A stretch of DNA of 24,239 nucleotides from Methanimicrococcus sp. Lineage in GTDB: Archaea > Halobacteriota > Methanosarcinia > Methanosarcinales > Methanosarcinaceae. The notes beneath the pieces are model-generated. The model was not told where the DNA came from, searched no databases, and saw only the letters and a program-made list of their open reading frames with translations. This document shows positions 8,136 to 17,600 of this stretch, piece after piece. Position 1 is the stretch's first letter. Each line of letters starts with the position of its first letter. The position numbers and the translations under genes were made by a program. Location: positions 1-24,239 of the forward strand of contig WRDC01000008.1 in the NCBI GenBank assembly GCA_009783635.1. The letters run 5' to 3'.

Positions 8136-9911
8136 ATGAAGAACCTGACCATATACTTAAAACCGTATAAATATTACATTGCCGCCGCGGTTTTTTTGAT
8201 ATTTTTCCAATGCCTGACACAGCTGATGCTGCCGGGCCTGATGGCAAAAATGGTTGACGTCGGCATTGTCGGGGGAGACATTGATTACATTTACAAAATG
8301 GGCGTCTATATGCTTGTGCTGACGGCCATTTGTATGATCTGCTCCGTCGCCGCCGGATATTACACGGCGCAATCCTCTGCGGGATTTGCGAAACTTCTCC
8401 GCCGCGATTTGTTTGAAACGGTTGAATCTTTTTCATTGGAGCAATTCGACAAATTCGGAACATCCACTTTAGTGACGCGGACGACCAATGACGTCTCTCA
8501 GATCCAAAACGTTATCATGATGTTACTCCGCGTTGTCGTTGTTGCGTCTTTGACATTTGTCAGCAGTTTGATTCTGATGTTTTACAAAGATGTGACAATG
8601 TCTCTCGTTGTTTTGGTCGTTATTCCTGTTCTGGCCGTTTTCGTTTACATCGTTTCACGAAAAATCATGCCGATGGTGAAAGAAATGCAGAACAAATTAG
8701 ACGGGCTCAGCCGCATCCTTCGGGAACGCTTAACCGGCGTTCGCGTTATCCGCGCCTTTAACAAAGAAGAGGCGGCGAATAAGCAGTATGAAGAGGCGAA
8801 TGACGATTTAATGCTTTTTTCACTGAAAGTGAACCGCGTCGTCGCATTTTTATTCCCCGGGATGCTGCTGTTAATGAACCTGACAACCATCGCTGTTTTG
8901 TGGTACGGCAGTTTCCGTATTGAAACGGCGCATCTGACGATCGGGGACATGATGGCGTTTATTCAGTACGTGACAATGATTATGATGTCCGTCATCATGA
9001 TTTCTTTTATTTTTATTATCATCCCGCGCGCCAAAGTTTCAGCCGACCGTATTTCGGAAATACTGAGTGTTGAGCCGGCAATTTTAGACCCCGCCGAAAC
9101 AGATTCGGCCGCTTTCAAATTCGATGAAAGAGTTCCGGCGGTCGAATTCAGAAATGTGTCGTTTCAGTATAACGATTCGGACGCTTCCATTTTAAAAAAT
9201 ATTTCATTCTCCGTTGACCGCGGCGAAACCATCGCGGTCATCGGCGGGATGGGGTCGGGAAAAACATCTTTGGTCAACTTGATCCCGCGTTTCTATGATG
9301 TCTCCGGAGGCGCGGTTTTTGTCAACGGCGCGGATGTGCGGCGCGTTTCCCAAAAACAGCTTCGCGAGACGATTGGTTTTGTGTCTCAGACAGCCGTTTT
9401 ATTTTCGGGAACAATTGCCGAAAATGTTCGGTACGGTAAAGAAAATGCAACGGAAGAAGAGATTTGGAAAGCGCTTGAAATTGCCCAAGCCACCGATTTC
9501 GTTGAAAATATGGAAGAAGGCATTAACTCTTATATTTCCCAAGGCGGGACAAACGTCTCAGGCGGCCAGAAGCAAAGACTGACCATTGCGCGCGCAGTTG
9601 TCGGCCGGCCCGAAATCTACATTTTTGACGATAACTTTTCGGCTTTGGATTATAAAACGGACGCCAACCTCCGGCATGCGCTGAAAACGGAAATCAAGGA
9701 CGCCGCCGTTATAATTGTGGCTCAGCGCGTGGCAACGATTCGGAATGTTTCCAAAATCATTGTATTGGACGGCGGCCAAATCGCCGGCATCGGAACGGAC
9801 GCGGAACTGACCGAATCCTGTGAAATCTACCGTAAAATTGTCGAGTCTCAGACCGGCGGCGATGTTCATCTTCCGGCAAACATATCAAACAGCGCGGAGG
9901 CGGCGGAATGA
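8136..9911 (+). CDS. ABC exporter half-transporter, degenerate-ATPase subunit
   Basis: 591 residues in the usual order for a type IV (B-family) exporter: a six-helix membrane domain at about 1-310, then an ATPase domain. Walker A is GGMGSGKT (370-377) and the signature is VSGGQ (474-478). The Walker B Asp (D498) is followed by Asp499 where the catalytic Glu should be, and the switch His is Gln530 (VAQRVATI). These are the substitutions seen in the degenerate-site subunit of heterodimeric exporters such as TM287/288, LmrCD and BmrCD, so this protein should bind ATP at one hydrolysis-poor site. It overlaps the next gene by ATGA, which implies a 1:1 complex. Closest in style to bacterial (Firmicutes-type) multidrug exporters; acquisition by transfer is plausible. 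Substrate unknown, probably amphipathic drugs or peptides. The start has a weak Shine-Dalgarno, but TATA spacing fits. Confidence 0.93.
   Translation: MKNLTIYLKPYKYYIAAAVFLIFFQCLTQLMLPGLMAKMVDVGIVGGDIDYIYKMGVYMLVLTAICMICSVAAGYYTAQSSAGFAKLLRRDLFETVESFSLEQFDKFGTSTLVTRTTNDVSQIQNVIMMLLRVVVVASLTFVSSLILMFYKDVTMSLVVLVVIPVLAVFVYIVSRKIMPMVKEMQNKLDGLSRILRERLTGVRVIRAFNKEEAANKQYEEANDDLMLFSLKVNRVVAFLFPGMLLLMNLTTIAVLWYGSFRIETAHLTIGDMMAFIQYVTMIMMSVIMISFIFIIIPRAKVSADRISEILSVEPAILDPAETDSAAFKFDERVPAVEFRNVSFQYNDSDASILKNISFSVDRGETIAVIGGMGSGKTSLVNLIPRFYDVSGGAVFVNGADVRRVSQKQLRETIGFVSQTAVLFSGTIAENVRYGKENATEEEIWKALEIAQATDFVENMEEGINSYISQGGTNVSGGQKQRLTIARAVVGRPEIYIFDDNFSALDYKTDANLRHALKTEIKDAAVIIVAQRVATIRNVSKIIVLDGGQIAGIGTDAELTESCEIYRKIVESQTGGDVHLPANISNSAEAAE
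9896..9900 (+). promoter_or_regulatory. Shine-Dalgarno of the second ABC gene inside the first
   Basis: GGAGG lies 7 nt before the ATG at 9908, still within the first gene's last codons. With the ATGA stop/start overlap it indicates coupled translation of the two half-transporters. Confidence 0.75.
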
Positions 9912-11854
9912 ACGCGGGCGGGTCTTCTTCCGAGCGGTCCGAAAACAGCGGCCAAAACCGCACATTTACGGGACGCCGCAGCCGCCGCGGACCGGGGGGT
10001 GGTCCCGGTTTCATCGGTGTTGTTGAAAAGCCGAAGAATTTTAGGGCAACACTCAAACGCCTCATGATTTATTTAAAGCCGCACAGCTTCAAAATCGCCG
10101 TTGTTTTCATCATGGCGGTCTTAAGCACGGCATTTTCGGTTTTGGCGCCTTTGCTGATCGGTGAAATCATTAACGTTTTATTCGACGGCATGACCGGCGG
10201 CCGGACGGCCATTGACTTCTCAGCCATTACAACGCTTCTGCTGATTCTTTTCGTCCTTTATATCGGCAGTTCCGCTTTTGCTTTTATTCAGCAATACATC
10301 ATGGCCGGCGTGACACAGAAAGTTGTTGCTGATTTAAGGTCCGGCGTCGGGTCCAAATTGTCCCGCTTGCGCCTGAAATATTATGACGAGCACACGCATG
10401 GCGAAATTATGAGCCGGATCATCAATGATATTGATAACATCAGCAACACGCTCCAGCAAGGCGTTGTCCAGTTGATTACATCCACCGTGTCTTTGATTGG
10501 GATCCTCTTGATTATGCTCTACTTAAACCCGCTCCTGACATTTGTTTGTTTCATAATTTTGCCGGTTTCGGCAGTTCTGACAAAAATCATCGTCGACCGC
10601 TCACAGCCTTATTTTAAGAAACAGCAAGTACAGATGGCGGCGCTGAACGGCCACATTGAAGAAATGTATACCGGTCACAAAATTATCAAAGCTTTCAGCC
10701 GTGAAAAGAAATCCGAAGAAGAATTTGACGCGGTGAATAAAGAGCTTTATGAGGTCGGATGGAAATCTCAATTTATTTCCGGCATTGCCATGCCGATTTT
10801 ATTTTCCGTTCAGAATGTCGGCTATGTGATTGTCTGTATCATCGGATGTTTGTTTGTGCTGTCCGGTTCGATGAATATCGGCAACGTTCAGTCATTTGTC
10901 TTATATTCAAAACAATTCACGCATCCGGTGACGCAAATTTCAACCGTAATCAACATGATTCAGTCAACGCTTGCGTCCACGGAACATGTCTTTGACTTAT
11001 TGGACGCCGAAGAAGAGCTTCCGGACAGTTCAGGCGCGGCGGCGCTGCGGAATCCCAAAGGAGAAGTTGTCTTTGACCATGTTTCTTTCAGCTATGAACC
11101 CGGCCGTCCCGTTATTTCGGATTTGAATCTGAATATTTATCCGGGCGAATCTGTGGCGATTGTCGGACCGACGGGCGCCGGCAAAACGACCATTTTGAAT
11201 TTGCTGATGCGCTTTTATGAAATCGACAGCGGCCATATTCGAATCGACGGCGCGGATATAAAGGAAATGAACCGCCATAACCTGCGCAGCTTTTTCGGCA
11301 TCGTCCTTCAGACACCGTGGCTGTTTAGCGGCACGGTTCGCGAAAACATCGCTTACGGATGCGCGGACGCGACCGATGAAGAAATCGTTCGGGCGGCGGA
11401 AATGGCCTATGCCGATTCTTTCATCCGGAAACTGCCGCAAGGTTATGATACGGTGATGAATGAGGACGCTTCCAACATTTCGGAAGGCCAGAAACAAATG
11501 CTGACAATTGCCCGCGCCTTTTTGTCGGATCCGGTCATTCTGCTCTTGGATGAAGCGACAAGCAATGTCGATACGCTGACCGAAGCTCAAATCAAAGACG
11601 CCATGATGACTTTGATGAAAGGCCGTACCAGTTTTGTGATCGCTCACCGTTTATCCACCGTCCGCAACGCCGATTTGATTTTGGTTCTCAATAAAGGACA
11701 AATCATTGAGCAGGGCAGCCATGATGAACTGATGGCGAAAAACGGCTTTTACGCAATGCTCTACAACAGCCAATTCAGCAGCGCAAACATGGACGAAACA
11801 TTTGAACAGGTGGAAAAGAGGATCTCGGAGCGGTCAGGTACGGCGGCGGCTTAA
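9908..11854 (+). CDS. ABC exporter half-transporter, catalytic subunit
   Basis: 648 residues. A hydrophilic Ser/Arg/Gly-rich leader (1-48, including GGGPG and then EKPKNF) precedes a six-helix exporter domain (about 50-350) and an ATPase domain. Walker A is GPTGAGKT (420-427), Walker B LLLDE has the catalytic Glu549 after D548, and the switch His580 is present (IAHRLSTV). Its signature, however, is ISEGQ (524-528) instead of LSGGQ. In a heterodimer that altered signature faces the Walker A/B of the partner at 8136-9911, so both defects fall in the same ATP site while the other stays canonical: Walker A/B and His from this protein, VSGGQ from the partner. This is the known asymmetry of TM287/288-type exporters. 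Translation starts inside the preceding gene's stop (ATGA). Confidence 0.93.
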   Translation: MNAGGSSSERSENSGQNRTFTGRRSRRGPGGGPGFIGVVEKPKNFRATLKRLMIYLKPHSFKIAVVFIMAVLSTAFSVLAPLLIGEIINVLFDGMTGGRTAIDFSAITTLLLILFVLYIGSSAFAFIQQYIMAGVTQKVVADLRSGVGSKLSRLRLKYYDEHTHGEIMSRIINDIDNISNTLQQGVVQLITSTVSLIGILLIMLYLNPLLTFVCFIILPVSAVLTKIIVDRSQPYFKKQQVQMAALNGHIEEMYTGHKIIKAFSREKKSEEEFDAVNKELYEVGWKSQFISGIAMPILFSVQNVGYVIVCIIGCLFVLSGSMNIGNVQSFVLYSKQFTHPVTQISTVINMIQSTLASTEHVFDLLDAEEELPDSSGAAALRNPKGEVVFDHVSFSYEPGRPVISDLNLNIYPGESVAIVGPTGAGKTTILNLLMRFYEIDSGHIRIDGADIKEMNRHNLRSFFGIVLQTPWLFSGTVRENIAYGCADATDEEIVRAAEMAYADSFIRKLPQGYDTVMNEDASNISEGQKQMLTIARAFLSDPVILLLDEATSNVDTLTEAQIKDAMMTLMKGRTSFVIAHRLSTVRNADLILVLNKGQIIEQGSHDELMAKNGFYAMLYNSQFSSANMDETFEQVEKRISERSGTAAA

Positions 11855-12081
11855 TGAAATTCATTATGAAATTCTCCGAACAACGATCTATTTTATTTTG
11901 ACCATTCCGGCCGATTCGTATATTTCGGTTGCCGCACCGGTTCTGCTTTTGGGCTTTACAACGAAAAATTTTTTAAATTAAGTGTACATTCAATTTATGT
12001 TACCATTAATTTTGAGACTGTTATTTTTGAAAAACTTAACACCTTATTATTTTTTGTAAACCGGACATTTTGGGGATTATT

Positions 12082-14346
12082 ATGTCGTTGGAAGTATCAC
12101 CGCTTATTGCAGATTTGGCTTTGATTCTAATCGCCGCCGCCGTTATGACGCTTGTTTTCAAGCGCTTTAAACAGCCGCTTGTTTTGGGATACATCGTCGC
12201 GGGACTTCTTATCAGCGGGTATTTGATTGCTTACCTTCCGGAAAGTATCGGTCAATATATTCCGAGGATATCCGAGACGGAAACGGTGTCTATATGGGCC
12301 GATATCGGCGTCATTTTCCTTTTGTTCGGTCTCGGTTTGGAATTCAGTTTTAAAAAGCTGATGAGAGTCGGCGGCACGGCTTCGGTCACAGCCATTACGG
12401 AAGTTGTGTCAATGCTGATCGTCGGCTTCATCGCCGGCTATTTAATGGGCTGGCCTTATATGGATTGTCTGTTCTTGGGTTCTATGCTGGCGATGTCGTC
12501 AACAACGATTATTATCAAAGCTTTCGGAGATTTAAAGCTCAGAGGACAGAAATTTACAAATGTCGTTTTCGGCGTTTTGATTGTCGAAGACCTGATTGCG
12601 ATTTTATTGATGGTTTTGCTTCCGGCGATTATTTTGGCGCAGGCCTCTTTAGGGGTAGAATTGGTCGAAAGTATCGGAAAAATGCTGTTCTTCCTGATTC
12701 TTTGGTTCATCACCGGTATTTTTATTTTGCCGACCATTTTTAAACACATCCGGAAATATATGAATGAAGAGACGCTTTTAATTGTCGCCGTCGGTCTTTG
12801 TCTCGGAATGGTTGTCGTGTCCATTAAGACCGGTTTTTCTTCCGCTCTCGGCGCTTTCATTATGGGTTCGATTTTGGCTGAAACCATTGACAGTGAAAAG
12901 ATTGAGCATGTGACAAAACCGATTAAAGATTTGTTCGGCGCGGTTTTTTTCGTGTCTGTCGGTATGATGCTGAATCCGCAGATTTTGATTGATTACGCCG
13001 GCCCGATTGTTATTGTAACGCTGGCCACATTCGTCGGCAAAGCTATCTTCTCAAGTTTTGGCGTACTGATTTCCGGCCAAAACCTGAAAGTTTCAATGCA
13101 GTCCGGATTTTCGCTGGCGCAGATCGGTGAATTTTCTTTCATTATTGCCGGCGTCGGCTTGAGTATGGGCGCAATCAGCGATTTCTTGTATCCGGTGATT
13201 ATTGCCGTTTCGGTGATTACGACGTTCACATCGCCGTATATGATTAAATATTCCGACCGGGCGTACTATGCCTTTGATAAAATCCTGCCGCCTAAATTGC
13301 GCGATTATTTGGACAATTACGGGTCGGGCAGCAAAACCATTAACAAAGAAAACACTTGGAAAAAGGTTCTCAAAACCAATGCCCTCGTGATTATTATTTA
13401 CGGCGTTACATTGGTTGCAATCGCCCTTTTGTCTGTGTTTTACCTTTCTCCGTTTGTGAAAAGTTATATCGACGGCTGGCATGGTTCAATTCTATCGGTA
13501 GCTATAACGGTTCTTGTGATGGCGCCGTTCCTCAGCGCTCTTTTAATGAGCCGGAAGAAAACGAAACAGTTTGAAACGCTTCAAAACGATCCGACTTTCA
13601 AGACGAGTTATCTGATTTCTTTAACGGTGGTCCGCTTCATTGTGGCGGCATTGATTATCTCTTACGTCATTTTCATGGAATTTACATCGGCAATCGGCAT
13701 CATTGCCATCATTGTTCTCTTCATATTGTCATTTGTCGTTATGTCAAAAAAGCTTCAAACCCAATACACAAGATTTGAAGAACGGTTCATGAACAACTTA
13801 AATGAACGCAGCGTCAGCAAGCTCAAAAAAGAAGCGGAGGTGACCGCTTTGGAAGACATTCACATGGATACGTTTGACGTGGACGCCGAATCTCCGATCA
13901 TCGGAAAAACTTTGGCGGAACTCGGTTTCCGCGAAAAATACGGTGTCAATATTGTTTCCATCATCCGCGGCGGTCAGAGATTTAATATTCCGGGCGGCGC
14001 GGAACATATCTATCCTTTGGACAAAATCGTTGTCCTCGGCACGGACGAGCAGATGAACGTTTTCAGAAAGGAAATTGAAAATCAGTCTTTAGCGCCCGAA
14101 AAGAAAGAAGAGGAAGAAGTCATCCTTCAGCAGTTTGTCATCGAAGAAAATTCCTCGCTCTTGAATAAGCCGCTTCGCGGCTGCAATATCCGCGACAAAT
14201 CCAAGTGTTTGGTCGTCGGCGTTGAGCGTGATGACGAAACAATCATGAACCCGGACGGCGCTTTCGTCTTCCGCGAAGGTGACGTTATTTCAATCGTTGG
14301 CGAAAAAGAACGTATCCGCGAACTCTGCTGCGTGATTTTAGACTGA
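12082..14346 (+). CDS. CPA2-family cation:proton antiporter or K+ transporter with two TrkA-C domains
   Basis: 754 residues from ATG 12082; a TTG 12 nt upstream is in frame, but GGGGAT 6 nt before the ATG fits the later start. Residues 1-385 form a Na+/H+ exchanger (Kef/NapA-like) membrane domain: QPLVLGYIVAG near the start, a LLFGLGLEFS helix, SSTTIIIK, and an acidic pair E169-D170 (LIVEDLIAI) where this superfamily has its ion-binding motif. Two further hydrophobic blocks (about 425-490 and 510-560) are not part of the minimal exchanger. The C terminus carries two TrkA-C (RCK-C) regulatory domains, about 597-665 and 684-754, each with the xxLLxKPL/PIIGKTL entry and a final GD/DKI-x-V-GxxE strand. 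No NAD-binding RCK-N domain lies between them, unlike KefB/KefC. Probably exchanges K+ or Na+ for protons under ligand control; ion specificity is uncertain. Confidence 0.87.
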   Translation: MSLEVSPLIADLALILIAAAVMTLVFKRFKQPLVLGYIVAGLLISGYLIAYLPESIGQYIPRISETETVSIWADIGVIFLLFGLGLEFSFKKLMRVGGTASVTAITEVVSMLIVGFIAGYLMGWPYMDCLFLGSMLAMSSTTIIIKAFGDLKLRGQKFTNVVFGVLIVEDLIAILLMVLLPAIILAQASLGVELVESIGKMLFFLILWFITGIFILPTIFKHIRKYMNEETLLIVAVGLCLGMVVVSIKTGFSSALGAFIMGSILAETIDSEKIEHVTKPIKDLFGAVFFVSVGMMLNPQILIDYAGPIVIVTLATFVGKAIFSSFGVLISGQNLKVSMQSGFSLAQIGEFSFIIAGVGLSMGAISDFLYPVIIAVSVITTFTSPYMIKYSDRAYYAFDKILPPKLRDYLDNYGSGSKTINKENTWKKVLKTNALVIIIYGVTLVAIALLSVFYLSPFVKSYIDGWHGSILSVAITVLVMAPFLSALLMSRKKTKQFETLQNDPTFKTSYLISLTVVRFIVAALIISYVIFMEFTSAIGIIAIIVLFILSFVVMSKKLQTQYTRFEERFMNNLNERSVSKLKKEAEVTALEDIHMDTFDVDAESPIIGKTLAELGFREKYGVNIVSIIRGGQRFNIPGGAEHIYPLDKIVVLGTDEQMNVFRKEIENQSLAPEKKEEEEVILQQFVIEENSSLLNKPLRGCNIRDKSKCLVVGVERDDETIMNPDGAFVFREGDVISIVGEKERIRELCCVILD

Positions 14347-14390
14347 AAGCATGATTAGACTGAAAGCGTGACTAGACTGAAATGTTGATC
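14339..14390 (+). repeat. Three tandem 17-nt repeats at the 3' end of the antiporter gene
   Basis: TAGACTGAAAGCATGAT (14339-14355), TAGACTGAAAGCGTGAC (14356-14372) and TAGACTGAAATGTTGAT (14373-14389) are head-to-tail copies. The first includes the last codon and the TGA stop of the antiporter (GAC TGA at 14341-14346), so the array is a duplication of the gene's own end into the spacer. Confidence 0.8.
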
Positions 14391-14685
14391 TAAACACGCC
14401 TCTCCATTTTTAAAAATTAATCGGATAGCTCAGCCGTTTTTCTCAAACGCCAAACCGAACCCTTTGATTTCGAAAATAAGTCCAAACATCTTTCTCTGTT
14501 TTCTCGATAATTAAACCAAAACAAGCCTCCCCATTCTTAAAAAATAATCAAAATGAGATGAAAAACGATGACAAAAGAGATGAAAAGAAATAACAAGAGA
14601 AATGAAAAACAATAACAAGAGAGAGGAAAAAACAGTAAAAAAAGATTAAAAAAGAAACACGTTTTTCAAAAAATATGAAGAAGGC
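14347..14685. other. Spacer between convergent antiporter and ileS genes
   Basis: No gene seen. It holds the remaining 17-nt repeat copies at its left end, nondescript AT-rich sequence, and a 22-nt repeat array at 14555-14640 that forms a U-rich stretch in the ileS transcript. Confidence 0.7.
14555..14640. repeat. Degenerate 20-22-nt tandem repeats downstream of ileS
   Basis: Units beginning GAGATGAAAAACGATGACAA (14555), GAGATGAAAAGAAATAACAA (14577), GAGAAATGAAAAACAATAAC (14597) and GAGAGAGGAAAAAACAGTAA (14619) follow at 22, 20 and 22 nt. On the minus strand they read as C/T-rich sequence with repeated T-tracts about 50-130 nt past the ileS stop, so they may act as its terminator. Confidence 0.6.
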
Positions 14686-17600
14686 TTATGCCTTCTTTGC
14701 GGAAATACCGATGACCATTTTGATGTTTTCGATATCCCAATCTTTTACCAAGTCGCCCGCGGGAAGACCCTGATTCAGGTTTAATGTGCCGGCGCGAACT
14801 TCCGACGCAATTTCGAGAGTCATGCCTTCAATCAATGAGGTGACATATTTATCTTCGACTTGAATGCCGGCTGTGATCTGCTCGTCCACGGCCAAATCCA
14901 TTTCTTTTCTCATGTCCTGAATTCTGCGAACAACTTCACGCATGTAGCCTTCCGCTTCCAGCTCTTTTGTCAGCTTGGCATTGACATAAACCATACCGCA
15001 GTCAGATTCACTGCCCGCAATACCTTCCGGAACAAGCTCTTCAAACTCGACCATGTCCGGCGTCACCGTAACGGTGGTGCCGTCGATGAGGGAAAGTTCC
15101 ATTTCGTCAACACAGGCAAAAGCCTCTTTCAAAGACTTGGCGCCCGCGTCATTGAGCGCGTCGGCAACTTTTTTCGCGTTTTGCTTGAAAGTCGGGCCGA
15201 GAACGCTTTGGTTTGGAACCATCGAAACATCCAAATCTTTCCAAGATTCACCGACGGTGAGAACTTTAACATTTTTGGCATTGGTTTGTTCCAAAAAAAC
15301 ATCCTTCAAATGCGTCAGCGCGGCGGCCACATTTTCATTGTTCGGGACAACCACAATTTCGGAAATCGGCCACCTCAGTTTGCGGCCGGCCTTTTGGCGG
15401 GCATTGGAAGAAGCTTCCACCACGCTTCGGACAATTTCCATATGTTCTTCCATTTCCTTGTCAATGAAAATTTCTTTGCCGGCCGGCCAATCGTTCATGT
15501 GAACGGAGAGCGGCGCGCTGTCATTCACACTTTTGACCAAATTCTGATACATGGTTTCAGACATATACGGCATAAACGGCGCCATCAGCTTGGCCAGCGT
15601 GACATAAGTCTCATAAAGCGTCGCATAAACGGCCAATTTGTCGGGGTCGTTTGCTTCCGTCCATGTCCTCGGACGGACAAGCTGGATATACCAGCGGGAC
15701 AAATCTTCCAAAATGAAATTGAACAGACTGCGGACGGCTTTGTGCAGCATTTTATCATCCATCGCTTCAGTCATTCCGATGACGGTTGACTGAAGACGGG
15801 AAAGAATCCATTTGTCCTCTTCGCGCATACTGCCGATTAAAGATTCGGCCGGATGCCGGGACGGATCGAAGTGATCCAAAATCATGTAAGGCTGCGGGAA
15901 TCTGTAAACATTCCAAAGGATATTGATGGTCCTGTTAACGGTGGCCACATCCTCCCAAACAAATTTGAGATCATCCCAGGGCGCGCTGGATGAAAGACAA
16001 TAAGCGCGGAGAACATCGGCGCCGTATTTTTCAATGACTTCGTCGGGCGTGACAACATTTCCGAGACTCTTTGACATCTTTTTTCCGTCTTTATCCATCG
16101 TAAAACCGTGCATCAAAACGCTCTTGTACGGCGTTTTTCCGAAAGCTGCAACCGACGCGCCGAGCTGTGAATAGAACCAGCCGCGGGTTTGGTCGTGTCC
16201 TTCCGTGATAAAATCGGCCGGCCACATCTCTTCAAAGAGGTCCGTTCTGCCCGGAAATCCGAGAGTCGCAAAAGAAGCGACGGCCGAATCAAACCAAACG
16301 TCAAAAACATCCGCTGTCCGGGCCATTTGACCGCCGCATTCGCAATCGAATTGAATCTCATCGACATACGGGCGGTGAAGCTCAATGTCGCCGGCCAGCT
16401 TCGCTTTTGTAATCAATTCTTTTTTGGTGCCGATGACGGCGCTCTCTTTACAGTCGGGACAGGTCCAAATCGGAACAGGAATTCCCCAATACCGCTGGCG
16501 GGAAATACACCAGTCGCGGGCGTCGGCCACCCAGTCTCTGAAGCGGGCGGAACCGGCCCATTCGGGCGCCCATTCAATATCGTTATCAATGGCGTTCAAC
16601 ATACCGTCTTTGATTTTAACCACATCGAGGAACCATTGTTCTGTGGACAAGTAGATGATTGCGGTTTTACAGCGCCAGCAGTGACCGTAACGGTGAGTGA
16701 CTTGACCTTGGGACAGGAGCAAATCTTTGCTTTTCAGGTCTTGGATGATGATGTCATTGGCGTCGCGGATGTTCATGCCGGCATATTTTCCGGCTTCTTT
16801 TGTGTAAGCGCCGTCCGGACCGACGGGACAGAAAATCGGAAGACCGTACTTGGTGCCGACAAAAAAGTCGTCCAAACCGTGACCGGGCGCGATGTGAACA
16901 ATTCCGGTGTTGTCCAGTGAGACATAATCGGCAGGGTAAACGGCATGTTCCATCTCGGACTGGGCGGGCACTTCTTCAATCAGCGGCGCGGTGTATTCCA
17001 AACCTTGAAGGTCCGCGCCTTTTTTTGTCTCCAGTATTTCATGAGATGTGTATCTGCCTCTTTTCATAATGAGCGGAACGCTCTCTTTGCCGATGAGAAG
17101 TGTTTCGGCCTTGCCGTTTTCGCGAACAGCTTTTACAAACACATATTCGGCATCCGGATGAACGGCCGCGGCAACGTTGGACGGAATGGTCCAAGGCGTT
17201 GTCGTCCAAATGACAACATAAGAGTCGGTTTTTCCTTTGATCGGAAATTTGACATAAATGGAACTGTCGTCGCGGTCCATATATTCGACTTCGGAATCGG
17301 CGATCGCGGTTTCACACCGGGGACACCAGTTCACGACGCGTTTGCCTTTTTCGAGAAGCTCTTTTTCATACGCCTTTTGGATGACCCACCACGCCGCTTC
17401 AATGTATTCGTCTTTTAAAGTCATGTAAGGGTTGTCCCAGTCCATCCAAACGCCGAGCGCTTTGAATTGATGGGTCATATCGCCTTTTTTTTCAATGGCG
17501 AAAGACTTGCACTCCTGAATGAAATTCGCAACGCCGAATGTTTCAATATCCTTTTTATTTCGGAAACCGAGTTTTTCCTCAACTTTCACTTCAATCGGCA

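Noticed and set aside
11030..11647. 205-codon minus-strand frame
   Set aside because: Lies entirely opposite the ATPase domain of the second ABC subunit.
12070..12081. TTG start for the antiporter
   Set aside because: The ATG at 12082 has GGGGAT at proper distance, and the TTG would overlap that signal.
14860..15789. 309-codon plus-strand frame
   Set aside because: It is fully antisense to ileS, whose protein sequence and motifs are unmistakable. The translation is His/Phe/Arg-rich and resembles no protein.
16189..16920. 243-codon plus-strand frame
   Set aside because: Antisense shadow of ileS with no ribosome site and no recognisable domain.
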